Positions 49,371-61,495 are shown, numbered from the stretch's first letter. The stretch: DNA of 64,000 bases from Gilliamella mensalis (GCF_900103085.1 NZ_FMWR01000007.1:62001-126000), one strand, 5' to 3'. The notes: a model not told the origin generated them from the sequence alone. Numbers and translations: made by a program.

Positions 49371-51893
49371 ATGAGTAAAACCAATCTCGTTATTATTGGT
49401 AATGGGATGGTTGGGCATCGTTTTGTTGAAGAATTAATCGATAAAATGCAGTCCAATCAATTCAATATTACTATTTTCTGTGAAGAGCCACGTCTTGCCT
49501 ATGATCGGGTGCATCTTTCTTCTTATTTTTCTGGTCATACTGCCGAAGCGCTTTCTTTGGTTCGCGAAGGATTATACGAAGAGAATAATATTAAGGTTTT
49601 ACTTAATGAACGGGTTATTTTAATCAATCGTCAGCGTAAGGAGGTGCATTCTCAACAAGGGCGAATTGTTGCTTATGATAAATTGATTATTGCGACCGGA
49701 TCTTATCCTTGGGTGCCGCCGATTAAAGGTGCTGATGGTTCGGATTGTTTTGTTTACCGTACGATAGAAGATCTTGATGCCATTCGGGAATGTGCAAAGC
49801 GTTGTAAAAAAGGCGCTGTTGTGGGCGGTGGCTTGTTAGGGCTTGAAGCTGCGGGTGCTTTGAAAAACTTAGGTATGCAAACGCATGTGGTTGAGTTTGC
49901 CCCAGTGCTAATGGCTGAACAGCTTGATGTGCAAGGCGGAGAACAATTACGTCGTAAAATTGAGGAGATGGGAGTCGGGGTTCACACCAGTAAAAATACC
50001 CAAGAAATTATTCACACACCTGAAGGTAAAATCATGCAATTTGCAGATGGTTCTGTACTTGAAGTCGATTTTGTTGTTTTTTCAACTGGTATTAGAGCAA
50101 ACGATAAATTAGCTCAAGAGTGTGAGTTAGAAATCGGTCCACGCGGTGGGATTGTGATTAATGATTATTGTCAAACATCGGATTCTGATATTTATGCTAT
50201 TGGCGAATGTGCTTGTTGGCAAAGCAAGGTTTTTGGTTTGGTTGCACCCGGCTATAAAATGGCTCAGATTGCCTTAGCCCATTTAATGGGGCAAGCTGAT
50301 AAATTTGAAGGCGCCGATATGAGTGCCAAGCTAAAACTAATGGGGGTCGATGTTGGTAGTATTGGTGATGCTAAAGCGAAAACTGTGGGCAGTCGTAGTT
50401 ATGTTTACTTAGATGAGACAACGCCCGTTTATAAAAAATTAGTTGTTTCGGGTGATAATAAAAAACTCTTGGGTGCGGTATTGGTCGGCGATACGTCGGA
50501 TTATAGTAATTTATTACAATTAATGCTTAATGATATGGATCTGCCCGAACACCCTGATACGTTGATACTACCAGCACATGCAGGTGCAAAGCCGGCTATG
50601 GGGGTTGATGCGCTTCCCGATTCAGCACAAATTTGTTCGTGTTTTGATGTGACTAAAGAAAAAATTATCCATGCGATTAATGCAGGTTGTCATACAGTTG
50701 CAGCCATTAAGGCAGCAACTAAAGCGGGCACTGGATGTGGTGGCTGTATTCCATTAGTTACGCAAATTCTTAATTTGGAATTAGCTAAACAAGGGATCGA
50801 GGTTAGCGATGCTTTATGTGAACATTTTAAATACTCGCGCCAACAGTTATATCATTTAATTCGTGTTGAGGGCTTAAAGTCATTTGATGAAGTGATTAAA
50901 AAACATGGTAATGGCTACGGTTGTGAAGTTTGTAAACCTACAGTTGGATCGTTATTAGCCTCATGTTGGAATGATTATATTCTTAAAGATAATTTAATTC
51001 CTTTGCAAGATAGTAATGATATTTTCTTAGGTAATATTCAAAAAAATGGTACTTATTCTGTTATTCCCCGCAGTGCAGGTGGCGAAATTACACCAGAAGG
51101 ATTAATTGCCATTGGTCAAATCGCTAAAAAATATCAACTCTATTCTAAAATTACCGGCTCACAGCGTATTGGTCTATTTGGTGCACAAAAAGATGATCTG
51201 CCTGCTATTTGGAAAGATCTAATAGAAGCAGGGTTTGAAAGTGGTTATGCTTATGCCAAAGCGTTAAGAATGGCGAAAACCTGTGTGGGTAGTACTTGGT
51301 GTCGATTTGGTGTAGGTGATAGTGTGGGATTAGGGGTAGAACTTGAAAACCGCTATAAAGGTATTCGTGCACCGCATAAATTTAAATTGGGTGTATCTGG
51401 TTGTACGCGTGAATGTGCCGAAGCGCAAGGTAAAGATATTGGGGTGATTGCCACTGAAAAGGGGTGGAATCTGTATGTGTGTGGTAATGGGGGAATGAAG
51501 CCTCGTCACGCCGATTTACTTGCTGCGGATCTCGATAAAAATACACTAATTCAATATATCGATCGTTTTTTGATGTTTTATATTCGCACTGCAGATAAAT
51601 TACAGCGAACGTCAGTTTGGCTTGAAAATCTAGAAGGCGGTATTGATTATTTACGGAGCGTTATTATGGACGATAAGTTAGGTGTTAATGCAGAGCTAGA
51701 AAGTGAGATGACACACTTACGTAAATTAATGGTATGCGAATGGAAAGAAACGGTTGAAAATAATGCAAACCAAATTCGATTTGCGCATTTTATTAACAGC
51801 AGCAAACGGGATGAGAATGTGCAAATTGTACCTGAACGCGATCAGCATCGACCAGCTACAGCAGAAGAACGTAAAGTAATGTTAGGGGAATAA
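49371..51893 (+). CDS. nirB: NADH-dependent nitrite reductase, large subunit
   Basis: 840 residues from the ATG at 49371 (MSKTNLVIIGNGMVGHRF), with GGAG 6 bases upstream; E. coli NirB has 847. Domains in order: FAD/NADH reductase (1-400), BFD-like [2Fe-2S] domain (QICSCFDVTKEKIIHAINAG, GTGCGGCIPL), and the siroheme-[4Fe-4S] domain with ligand cysteines in TCVGSTWCRFG and SGCTRECAEAQG. It reduces nitrite to ammonium in the cytoplasm. Heads nirBDC-cysG. Confidence 0.97.
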   Translation: MSKTNLVIIGNGMVGHRFVEELIDKMQSNQFNITIFCEEPRLAYDRVHLSSYFSGHTAEALSLVREGLYEENNIKVLLNERVILINRQRKEVHSQQGRIVAYDKLIIATGSYPWVPPIKGADGSDCFVYRTIEDLDAIRECAKRCKKGAVVGGGLLGLEAAGALKNLGMQTHVVEFAPVLMAEQLDVQGGEQLRRKIEEMGVGVHTSKNTQEIIHTPEGKIMQFADGSVLEVDFVVFSTGIRANDKLAQECELEIGPRGGIVINDYCQTSDSDIYAIGECACWQSKVFGLVAPGYKMAQIALAHLMGQADKFEGADMSAKLKLMGVDVGSIGDAKAKTVGSRSYVYLDETTPVYKKLVVSGDNKKLLGAVLVGDTSDYSNLLQLMLNDMDLPEHPDTLILPAHAGAKPAMGVDALPDSAQICSCFDVTKEKIIHAINAGCHTVAAIKAATKAGTGCGGCIPLVTQILNLELAKQGIEVSDALCEHFKYSRQQLYHLIRVEGLKSFDEVIKKHGNGYGCEVCKPTVGSLLASCWNDYILKDNLIPLQDSNDIFLGNIQKNGTYSVIPRSAGGEITPEGLIAIGQIAKKYQLYSKITGSQRIGLFGAQKDDLPAIWKDLIEAGFESGYAYAKALRMAKTCVGSTWCRFGVGDSVGLGVELENRYKGIRAPHKFKLGVSGCTRECAEAQGKDIGVIATEKGWNLYVCGNGGMKPRHADLLAADLDKNTLIQYIDRFLMFYIRTADKLQRTSVWLENLEGGIDYLRSVIMDDKLGVNAELESEMTHLRKLMVCEWKETVENNANQIRFAHFINSSKRDENVQIVPERDQHRPATAEERKVMLGE

Positions 51894-51894
51894 T

Positions 51895-52227
51895 ATGAGT
51901 CAATGGATAACTATTTGTAAACTTGAGGATATTTTACCAGGCACGGGTGTTTGTGCTCTTGTCGGTAATGATCATGTTGCTATCTTCCGTCCTTATGATA
52001 ATGCTGAGCTTTATGCGATTAGTAATATTGATCCTTTTGCTAAGGCCAGTGTTTTATCTCGAGGTATTATTGCTGAACATGAAAATCAGTTATGGGTGGC
52101 AAGCCCACTAAAAAAACAACGGTTTCGTTTAAAAGATGGCTATTGTTTTGAAGATGAACAATACTCGATCGCTCATTATGACGTAACCGTTAATGACGAT
52201 GGGATAGTACAAGTAAAGTCGCACTAA
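51895..52227 (+). CDS. nirD: Nitrite reductase, small subunit
   Basis: 110 residues (108 in E. coli). A Rieske-like fold that lacks the cluster-binding Cys-His pairs, as normal for NirD. Conserved stretches are ALVGNDHVAIFRPYDN and ISNIDPFAKASVLSRG. It starts one base after the nirB stop, so it is translationally coupled; it partners NirB in the soluble enzyme. Confidence 0.96.
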   Translation: MSQWITICKLEDILPGTGVCALVGNDHVAIFRPYDNAELYAISNIDPFAKASVLSRGIIAEHENQLWVASPLKKQRFRLKDGYCFEDEQYSIAHYDVTVNDDGIVQVKSH

Positions 52228-52254
52228 ACCTATTTTTAAAAGGACAAAGTTGTT

Positions 52255-53025
52255 ATGTATACAGAAACAATTAATAAATGTGCAGCCAATGCTGCGCGCA
52301 TTGTTCGTTTGGCAAAAACAAATCCATTTGGTTTTTGGATAAGTTCTGCTATGGCTGGGGCTTATGTAGGGCTTGGTATTATTTTAATTTTTACTTTAGG
52401 AAATCTCGTTGATCCGGCAATCAGACCGTTAGTTATGGGAGCAACGTTTGGTATTGCATTAACGTTGGTTGTTATAGCGGGATCGGAATTATTTACTGGG
52501 CATACCATGTTTTTAACGCTTGGTGTTAAATGCAAAAAAATTACCCATGGTCAAATGTGGTTGGTATTACCGCAAACATGGTTAGGTAATTTATTAGGAT
52601 CAATTTTTGTAGCTGCATTGTATTGTTATGCGGCAACGCCTTTATTATCCACAGATACCAGCTTGGTTCATACCGCAGCATTAGCCAAAACATCGGCTAC
52701 GGCGTCTGCATTATTTTTTAGAGGCGTGTTATGTAACTGGCTAGTTTGTTTAGCGATTTGGATGGCTAATCGAGTTGAAGGCTCGGCAAAATTTATTGCT
52801 ATCTGGTGGTGTTTATTAGCATTTATTGCTTGTGGTTATGAACACTCGGTTGCAAATATGACCTTATTTGCACTTTCGTGGTTTGGTCATCATAGTGATG
52901 CTTACACATTAGCTGGAGTTGGTTATAATTTGTTATGGGTCTCATTAGGAAATCTTGTCTCTGGCGCATTATTTATGGGGCTAGGATACTGGTATTCAAC
53001 GCCGAAAGCAGAGCGCCCAGCATAA
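52255..53025 (+). CDS. nirC: Nitrite transporter NirC
   Basis: 256 residues (268 in E. coli). Formate/nitrite transporter family, six membrane helices. The start MYTETINKCAANAARIVRLA and the pore-related GSELFTGHTMFLTLG and FFRGVLCNWLVCLAIWMAN are typical. It moves nitrite across the inner membrane to supply NirBD and avoid toxic build-up. A likely terminator or attenuator follows before cysG. Confidence 0.95.
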   Translation: MYTETINKCAANAARIVRLAKTNPFGFWISSAMAGAYVGLGIILIFTLGNLVDPAIRPLVMGATFGIALTLVVIAGSELFTGHTMFLTLGVKCKKITHGQMWLVLPQTWLGNLLGSIFVAALYCYAATPLLSTDTSLVHTAALAKTSATASALFFRGVLCNWLVCLAIWMANRVEGSAKFIAIWWCLLAFIACGYEHSVANMTLFALSWFGHHSDAYTLAGVGYNLLWVSLGNLVSGALFMGLGYWYSTPKAERPA

Positions 53026-53066
53026 CCACTTAATTAACGAGATGTTATTACCATAATCAACCTAGG

Positions 53067-53100
53067 AGGGGAATGTATAGTGAATAATTCCCCTTCTTTC
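53067..53100 (+). terminator. Possible terminator after nirC
   Basis: AGGGGAAT (53067-53074) and ATTCCCCT (53087-53094) form a perfect 8-bp stem with a 12-base loop, followed by TCTTTC. It may lower read-through into cysG, which begins 158 bases further on. Confidence 0.6.
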
Positions 53101-53257
53101 AAAAAGTACTAAATTGTTTAGTCTTCTATTTTGTGTTAATTGCTATTAATGATACAAAATAGCGGGGTGATTAAAAGTAGGCTAATTAATAAAGTTCTAT
53201 TATTAGAGGCTAGGTGTTGGTGAGTTTTAAACAGAGAATGTTCTATTTTGAGGTGTT

Positions 53258-54631
53258 ATGGATTATTTCCCCCTATTTTGTAAGTTAGAAAACCGTGATT
53301 GTTTATTAGTCGGTGGTGGTGAAGTCGCTGAACGTAAGGCGCGATTATTGCTTGAAGCGGGTGCTCGTATCACAGTGAATGCGCAAACATTTAATGAACA
53401 ATTTATGTGTTGGCATGAGCAAAAGCAACTTACCCTAGCTCAAGGGGAATTTGATGCTGAATTACTTGATAATAAGTGGCTAGTCATTGCTGCGACAGAT
53501 TGCCAACAGACTAATCAAAAAGTGAGTATTGAGGCTGAAAAACGATGTATTTTTTGTAATGTTGTTGATGCTCCTAAAGCGGCAAGTTTTATTATGCCTT
53601 CAATTATTGATCGTTCTCCTATTATGGTTGCTGTCTCTTCAGAAGGACATGCCCCTGTTTTGGCCAGATTATTGCGCGAAAAACTAGAGTCTATATTACC
53701 CCAACATTTAGGTAAATTAGCAAAATATGCTGGTTATTTACGCGATAAAGTTAAACTAACCTACCAAACAATGACGGAACGACGACATTTTTGGGAAAGA
53801 CTCTTTTCGCATGATAGATTAGCGCAAGCACTTGCTAATAGTGATTCTGATGATGTTGAAAAACTCACGAATGAGTTATTTAATACATCGCTTGATGCCC
53901 GTGGCGAAGTGGTTTTAGTTGGCGCAGGGCCTGGTGATGCGGGATTATTGACGTTAAAGGGATTACAACAGATCCAACAAGCGGATATTATTGTCTATGA
54001 TCGATTGGTCTCAGATGACATTATGAATCTTGCTCGTCGAGATGCTAAGCGTGTATTTGTTGGTAAACGAGCAGGATTTCATTGTGTTCCTCAAGATCAA
54101 ATAAACCAGATTCTTTTACAGCAAGCGCAAAAAGGTAAACGTGTTGTACGCCTAAAAGGCGGCGATCCCTTTATTTTTGGTCGTGGCGGTGAAGAGCTTG
54201 AAACATTATTTAACGCTGATATTCCTTTTTCTGTCGTACCTGGAATTACAGCCGCTTCAGGTTGCTCTGCCTATAGCGGCATCCCATTAACGCATCGAGA
54301 TTATGCCCATAGTGTGCGTTTAATCACTGGTCATTTAAAAGACGGTAGTCACCTTGATTGGCAAAGCCTAGCGGCTGAAAAACAGACGTTAGTGTTTTAC
54401 ATGGGATTGTCGCAAGCTGAAAGTATTGAAAAACAATTAATTAAGCATGGTATGAATGCAAATACGCCGGTAGCCATTGTTGAAGAAGGCACTACGACAA
54501 AACAAAAAGTAGTATCGGGATTATTATGTGATTTAACACAATTATCTTTGCAAGCTTGTAGCCCAAGTTTAATTATTATTGGACCTGTTGTGGCATTACG
54601 TGAAAAGCTCAGTTGGTTTTCTGAACATTAA
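53258..54631 (+). CDS. cysG: Siroheme synthase CysG (trifunctional)
   Basis: 457 residues, the E. coli length. The N-terminal part (1-~210) is the precorrin-2 dehydrogenase/ferrochelatase with the NAD motif [20 protein letters not shown]. The C-terminal part is uroporphyrinogen-III methyltransferase ([36 protein letters not shown]). Together they make siroheme, the cofactor of NirB. It lies behind nirBDC as in E. coli. Confidence 0.97.
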   Translation: MDYFPLFCKLENRDCLLVGGGEVAERKARLLLEAGARITVNAQTFNEQFMCWHEQKQLTLAQGEFDAELLDNKWLVIAATDCQQTNQKVSIEAEKRCIFCNVVDAPKAASFIMPSIIDRSPIMVAVSSEGHAPVLARLLREKLESILPQHLGKLAKYAGYLRDKVKLTYQTMTERRHFWERLFSHDRLAQALANSDSDDVEKLTNELFNTSLDARGEVVLVGAGPGDAGLLTLKGLQQIQQADIIVYDRLVSDDIMNLARRDAKRVFVGKRAGFHCVPQDQINQILLQQAQKGKRVVRLKGGDPFIFGRGGEELETLFNADIPFSVVPGITAASGCSAYSGIPLTHRDYAHSVRLITGHLKDGSHLDWQSLAAEKQTLVFYMGLSQAESIEKQLIKHGMNANTPVAIVEEGTTTKQKVVSGLLCDLTQLSLQACSPSLIIIGPVVALREKLSWFSEH

Positions 54632-54714
54632 GCGGAATAGATATGTTAGTTTTAGTTGTGCACAATTCTACGATTGTATTTTTTCGCCACTTATAAAAGG
54701 TTCAGTTATTTACT

Positions 54715-54750
54715 TTAAAAAATGGCTAATGAAATGAATCATTAGCCAAT
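54715..54750 (-). terminator. Terminator after the DUF4272 gene
   Basis: TGGCTAATGA (54723-54732) and TCATTAGCCA (54739-54748) form a perfect 10-bp stem. On the minus strand it is followed by TTTTTT, so it ends transcription from the DUF4272 gene; on the plus strand after cysG there is no T run. Confidence 0.85.
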
Positions 54751-54811
54751 GGGTAAAGTATCTATCAATTTAATATGGGCATGATGCTAGCCAAATGATG
54801 AGATAAAAATA

Positions 54812-55843
54812 TCAGGTTGGGGTATCAACATCATCCCAATCCGCATTTTCAAAGCAAGTTAACCAATTTAGTGCATAATGGCGTTCTTGAATAACATCAC
54901 TTATAATCGATGCCGGTGGTTGCTTATCTTTCATTCGAAAATCTCTGGTTATCCAATGTAAGCGGTAGTGCAAATCTAAAGCATCTAACAATTCACTAAC
55001 GGGTCTTAAGGTTACCGTAGAAATATCTTGCTCACTATGTTGCATTCCTTCGTCAACTAGCGATGAAACATTACAAATAGTATCAGCAAAAGGGAGCTCA
55101 GATTGCCAATTGATTGCCCATTGTAAAGGTAATAATGCTTCGTATTTCCAAGACATATCGATCACATCTTGCTCTGTTGGCTGTCCGCTATAAATAAAGT
55201 CACGTTCATTATTTGATAAAGCCGCAAATCCTATTGGGCAACGTTCTTTAAATTCCATTGGATTAATCGAATCATTCTCGCGAAAACTTTCGGCTTGAAT
55301 ACCTGTTAACATTATCGCTAAAGCACGTTTAGCTACCTCATCAGGCGTTCTAAGAATTACTTCGGATTCGGCAATAACCGGTGGTAAATGTGCAGGCGTA
55401 TACAATCCCAATTTGGCTAAATACTGCTCCGTTTTCGTTTTGCGCTTTAATGCTTCTGGTGGGTAAGGGATAACTGCATCTAAATCAATATCACCATCAG
55501 TATATTGCAATACTTCTCCATCAGGATTACGAATAGTTCCATCCGGCATCAATATAATGGCATTTGCCTGCCAGCCCCAAGTGGTAAACTCACTGAAATT
55601 ATCTTCTTCAATCTCAAAGGCAAATTGATGTTTAACTCGTTGGATATGGCGATACAAAGCATAACGATGTGAATTCATCTCCCCATCTCCTGCTTGCATG
55701 ACATAACCGATAAAACCATCAAGGTGTTTCATCAATTCAGAATCATCTAATCCTCGATGATATAAACGTTCACAAGGGAAATCAATGGCTGGTGGATGCG
55801 TTACTGTAGAATAAGCATTGATCAATATTGGCATTTCAAACAT
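54812..55843 (-). CDS. DUF4272 domain-containing protein of unknown function
   Basis: 343 residues, no signal peptide and no membrane segment. Residues about 165-343 resemble DUF4272: RTPDEVAKRALAIMLTG, MSWKYEALLPLQWAIN, LDLHYRLHWITRDFRM and ERHYALNWLTCF...WDDVDT. The N-terminal half, with a segment on an average-sized acidic domain (GFIGYVMQAGDGEMNSHRYA), is also known from relatives but has no function assigned. It is a single gene with its own terminator, between cysG and narL. I do not infer a role in nitrite metabolism from that alone. Family assignment is from memory of its motifs. Confidence 0.72.
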   Translation of the reverse strand: MFEMPILINAYSTVTHPPAIDFPCERLYHRGLDDSELMKHLDGFIGYVMQAGDGEMNSHRYALYRHIQRVKHQFAFEIEEDNFSEFTTWGWQANAIILMPDGTIRNPDGEVLQYTDGDIDLDAVIPYPPEALKRKTKTEQYLAKLGLYTPAHLPPVIAESEVILRTPDEVAKRALAIMLTGIQAESFRENDSINPMEFKERCPIGFAALSNNERDFIYSGQPTEQDVIDMSWKYEALLPLQWAINWQSELPFADTICNVSSLVDEGMQHSEQDISTVTLRPVSELLDALDLHYRLHWITRDFRMKDKQPPASIISDVIQERHYALNWLTCFENADWDDVDTPT

Positions 55844-55931
55844 TCCTATTTTAGATTTTGTGTGTTTTATAATTATCTTATTAAGGATAAAGCATGAAGA
55901 TTTATCTATTTTTATTTTTCAATGGATAATT

Positions 55932-56585
55932 TTATTCCTTACTTTGTAAATACCATACGGTCATTTCCATTCGGGATTTAAAATTAAGTTTTTTGAATAT
56001 ACTTTTGATGTGTACTTTCACGGTACTTTCTACGATACCAAGTTCTTTCGCAATCAGTTTATTTGATAATCCTTGGACTAGTAAATTAAAAATTTCATTT
56101 TCTCTTGGTGTTAACAAGCTGACATCATGTATTTGCTTTGTGATTGGTTCTTTGTTATAACGCATATAATTGAGGATAATATGCGAAATAGCATTATCCA
56201 TAATGAGCTTGCCTATCGAAATATCCTGTAGCGATTTTAGAAAATCTTCAGGTTCCATATCCTTTAACAAATAACCATCTGCACCGTTTTTTAGTGCTGT
56301 GATAATATCTTCTTTCGCATCTGATACTGTAAATATAATAATACGGCTAGAGATATTTTTCTCTCTCAAGTAGCGTAATATTTCTAACCCATTAACATCT
56401 TGCATATTGATATCAAGCAAAATAATATCGGGGTCGAGTTTTTCTGCTAGTTTAATGCCTTCTATACCAGAGCCTGTTTCGCCTACAACTTCAAAATGGT
56501 TTACTGTGTTAATTAACTGTTTCACACCATTTCTTAACATTGGGTGATCATCAATAAGCAGTATTGAACTATTTATTTGTTCCAT
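55932..56585 (-). CDS. narL: Nitrate/nitrite response regulator NarL
   Basis: 217 residues (216 in E. coli NarL). Receiver domain with phospho-acceptor Asp58 (IILLDINMQDVNG), acidic pair IDDHPMLRNGVKQL, and GADGYLLKDMEPEDFLKSL nearly as in NarL. The C-terminal LuxR-type helix-turn-helix is LTPRENEIFNLLVQGLSNKL followed by ESTVKVHIKSIFKKL. When phosphorylated by NarX it controls nitrate and nitrite respiration genes, plausibly the nir operon 5 kb away. Its start overlaps narX by 13 bases. Confidence 0.92.
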   Translation of the reverse strand: MEQINSSILLIDDHPMLRNGVKQLINTVNHFEVVGETGSGIEGIKLAEKLDPDIILLDINMQDVNGLEILRYLREKNISSRIIIFTVSDAKEDIITALKNGADGYLLKDMEPEDFLKSLQDISIGKLIMDNAISHIILNYMRYNKEPITKQIHDVSLLTPRENEIFNLLVQGLSNKLIAKELGIVESTVKVHIKSIFKKLNFKSRMEMTVWYLQSKE

Positions 56586-58390
56586 TTTTTACTCATCTGT
56601 AATGGAATGGTTTTGTTCGCTTTGAATGTTACCACAATTTGTGTTCCTTGATTGGGGTTACTATCTATTGCTAAATTACCATTTAGTATTTCGACTCTAT
56701 CACGCATAATAATTAGACCATAATGATTATCTTTTTTTAAGTCATTTTGTAAACCAATACCGTCATCTTTTATGCAAATAGAGATGATTTGATTATCATC
56801 TATTTTTAAACTCACTTTGACATGTGAAGCTTTAGCATGTTTGTATATATTATTAAGCCCTTCCCGAATTACTTGTAATAAATGAAAGGCATATTTACTA
56901 TTGATAATATTAAGTGGCAAGTGGTATTCAAACTGAATATTGAATTGTAATTTTTGATTAAATTCTTCAATTAATTCTACTAAGCTTGCATAAAAGCCAG
57001 TTTGATTAAGGCGTAAGTGGAAAGAGGTAATTAGTTCTCGTAATTGAGAGTAGGTAATATTGATCTCTTTGCGCATGGTTGCTAATAAATCAATACTGTT
57101 TTGAGATGTTAAATCTGACTGCATTTGTAAGCAGCTAAGATGTATTTTTAAACAAGATAGTGATTGCGCTATCGAATCATGTAGCTCTCTAGCCATGGCT
57201 GAGCGCTCTTTCATTAATAAATATTGTTTTTGTTGTTCTACTTTTCTTTCTAGCTTCATTGCGGTGGTCATTTGTTCAATTAGTCCCATAATTAAGCTTT
57301 CTTGTTCATTAGTTAATATTACTTCTGTTGGTTGTAACGCAAATAATATCCCATATTTTTCCCCATTTTCTTGAAGATACCAATAACGCTGAAAACTATT
57401 TTGTTGATAAGACGTTGTTGCGGTTAAACAAGCACTACATTTGGAGTTCTGGCAGTAAGGTAGTTTGTGTTGATTATCGTAACTGATTTGTTGATAGTGC
57501 TTTGGATCATCTGATTCATAAAAACGAATTTGAAATTGAGTTAATGGGACTAATTCTTCCAATTCACGTAACACTTTTAAAAAACGTTCACACAATGGTT
57601 CTGAAGTATGTAATTGTTTGGTTGCTTGATATTGAAACGAAACGATTTTATTGGTTTGTTGTAATTTGGCTGTTTTTTCGATAACTTGTTTTTCTAGCAA
57701 TAAATATTGTGATTCGATCTGCGCTGACATTTTATTGAAAACTAATCCTAATAGATTAAATTCATCTTTTTTCGTTCCAATACTAAAACGTTGACTAAAA
57801 TCGTGATTAGAAATGGCGTCAGCCATCTTAATCAGTGTTTTCCATGGAGCTAAAAGGTGGTGACGTAAGTAATAAATTTGAATAATTAAAAAACAGATGA
57901 TGATAATGATAAATAATTGTTGTATTTGTGAAATATAATAAATTTTGTTTTCAGTCTTTTGATCAATTTTATGTACCAAATGATTAATGCGATTAACATA
58001 GTTTTCGATATCAGTTTTTATATCATCAATTTTTTGTGCTTGCTTTATTTTAGTAGTAAGTTGTGTTTTCCAGTCAATTTCTAATTGATTAAATTCATTA
58101 ATTAAGTTGTAGCGTTTTAAAATCATTAAATGTTGTTGTGATGAAGAAATATCCATAAAAATATTTAAACGACCATACTCTCTTTCATTGAGTGGAATCA
58201 TGGTCAGTAGTTGGTAGTTTTTCATTCTCAGTAACCCCAATTGATTGACCATATATGCCCCACCTTTTGTATCATTGGCTACTTGAATTGAAAACGATAA
58301 CGCGACTAAAGCAATAGCACCTAAAAAAAACATTAATAGCGTTAAACGATTAATAATTGAGGTAGTGTAGCGAAATTTTTTTTTCGGCAT
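56573..58390 (-). CDS. narX: Nitrate/nitrite sensor histidine kinase NarX
   Basis: 605 residues from the ATG at 58388-58390 (MPKKKFRYTTSIINRL), chosen over an ATG five codons upstream because GAG lies at better spacing. One helix near 14-36, then a periplasmic sensor with the P-box (YMVNQLGLLRMKNYQLL) that binds nitrate in NarX, a second helix (LFIIIIICFLIIQIYYL), HAMP, a Cys-bearing linker (CQNSKCSACL) and an HPK7 kinase with the phosphorylated His in ARELHDSIAQSLSCLK. A NarQ identity is possible, but the cysteine-containing central module and pairing with a NarL-like regulator favour NarX. Confidence 0.85.
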   Translation of the reverse strand: MPKKKFRYTTSIINRLTLLMFFLGAIALVALSFSIQVANDTKGGAYMVNQLGLLRMKNYQLLTMIPLNEREYGRLNIFMDISSSQQHLMILKRYNLINEFNQLEIDWKTQLTTKIKQAQKIDDIKTDIENYVNRINHLVHKIDQKTENKIYYISQIQQLFIIIIICFLIIQIYYLRHHLLAPWKTLIKMADAISNHDFSQRFSIGTKKDEFNLLGLVFNKMSAQIESQYLLLEKQVIEKTAKLQQTNKIVSFQYQATKQLHTSEPLCERFLKVLRELEELVPLTQFQIRFYESDDPKHYQQISYDNQHKLPYCQNSKCSACLTATTSYQQNSFQRYWYLQENGEKYGILFALQPTEVILTNEQESLIMGLIEQMTTAMKLERKVEQQKQYLLMKERSAMARELHDSIAQSLSCLKIHLSCLQMQSDLTSQNSIDLLATMRKEINITYSQLRELITSFHLRLNQTGFYASLVELIEEFNQKLQFNIQFEYHLPLNIINSKYAFHLLQVIREGLNNIYKHAKASHVKVSLKIDDNQIISICIKDDGIGLQNDLKKDNHYGLIIMRDRVEILNGNLAIDSNPNQGTQIVVTFKANKTIPLQMSKKWNK

Positions 58391-58521
58391 ATGAACACTC
58401 AACATTATTTTATAATTTTATTTTGAAGATAAATTGTAATTTATGATTGTGATTGTAGCTTGAAAAAAAGTATATCGCTGATCTTTTTTATCACTTTTTG
58501 CGATCTTTTGGTAAACAGCGC

Positions 58522-58550
58522 TTGCAACAAGAATAAATTTTGCGTAAAAT
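58522..58550 (+). promoter_or_regulatory. rplU promoter
   Basis: TTGCAA (58522-58527) and TAAAAT (58545-58550) are 17 bases apart, a good sigma-70 promoter. Transcription should begin near 58557, leaving a leader of about 70 bases. Confidence 0.75.
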
Positions 58551-58571
58551 TCACGCCCTATAAGATTAATC

Positions 58572-58614
58572 ACGCAGACATATATGTTTAATCAAGTCAT
58601 CGTCTGCTTTTTAT
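58572..58614 (+). promoter_or_regulatory. Hairpin with T run in the rplU leader (possible attenuator)
   Basis: GCAGAC (58574-58579) pairs with GTCTGC (58602-58607), followed by TTTTTATT and then the rplU ribosome site GCGGAG. It lies wholly in the leader and could act as a regulated terminator or fold controlling the L21-L27 operon. Inferred from sequence only. Confidence 0.5.
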
Positions 58615-58627
58615 TGCGGAGTTAAGT

Positions 58628-58936
58628 ATGTACGCAGTTTTCCAAAGTGGTGGTAAACAACACCGAGTTAGCGAAGGACAAGTCGTTCGCTTGGAAAAAA
58701 TTGAAGTCGAAACAGGTGCAGAAGTTGTTTTCGATAAAGTTTTAATGGTAGCAAATGGTGAAGACATCAAAGTTGGTGCTCCGTTTGTTGAAGGTGCAAC
58801 AATTAAAGCAGAAATTGTTGAGCACGGTCGTGGCGATAAAGTGAAAATTGTTAAATTTCGTCGTCGTAAACACTATCGTAAACAACAAGGTCACCGTCAG
58901 TGGTTCACTGATGTGAAGATCACTGCAATCGCTTAA
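58628..58936 (+). CDS. rplU: 50S ribosomal protein L21
   Basis: 102 residues (103 in E. coli), [20 protein letters not shown] to the basic C-terminal [19 protein letters not shown]. Binds 23S rRNA with L20. First gene of rplU-rpmA, with its own promoter and structured leader. Confidence 0.98.
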   Translation: MYAVFQSGGKQHRVSEGQVVRLEKIEVETGAEVVFDKVLMVANGEDIKVGAPFVEGATIKAEIVEHGRGDKVKIVKFRRRKHYRKQQGHRQWFTDVKITAIA

Positions 58937-58951
58937 TAGGAGTATCGAACA

Positions 58952-59212
58952 ATGGCACATAAGAAGGCTGGTGGTTCATCACGTAATGGTCGTGATTCCC
59001 AAAGTAAACGTTTAGGTGTTAAACGTTATGGTAGTCAAGAAGTTCTTGCTGGTAACATTTTAGTTCGTCAACGTGGAACTCAATTCCACCCAGGTACTAA
59101 TGTAGGTTGTGGTCGTGATCATACTCTATTTGCCTTAATCGATGGACAAGTAAAGTTTGAAGTTAAAGGACCGAAAAACCGTCGTTATGTTAGTGTAGTT
59201 GCTAATAGCTAA
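58952..59212 (+). CDS. rpmA: 50S ribosomal protein L27
   Basis: 86 residues (85 in E. coli). The N-terminus [20 protein letters not shown], which reaches the peptidyl-transferase centre, has no cleavable extension of the Firmicutes type. TAGGAG ribosome site; strong terminator 25 bases downstream. Confidence 0.98.
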   Translation: MAHKKAGGSSRNGRDSQSKRLGVKRYGSQEVLAGNILVRQRGTQFHPGTNVGCGRDHTLFALIDGQVKFEVKGPKNRRYVSVVANS

Positions 59213-59234
59213 TTTAAAAACGGTTCAAAAGTTA

Positions 59235-59268
59235 TGAAAGCCCCACACTTATTGTGGGGCTTTTTTCA
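59235..59268 (+). terminator. Terminator after rpmA
   Basis: AAAGCCCCACA and TGTGGGGCTTT form a strong stem around a short loop and are followed by TTT. It should end or attenuate transcription before yhbE-obgE. Confidence 0.9.
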
Positions 59269-59300
59269 TTTCTTGAAATTTATATAAAATTGATGGCGAT

Positions 59301-61432
<2,132 letters not shown>

Positions 61433-61495
61433 TCAGTATTACGGTCTTTTATCTGGATTTAGCTATTGTGTAAAATCGTTTTATAAAAGCAATAA

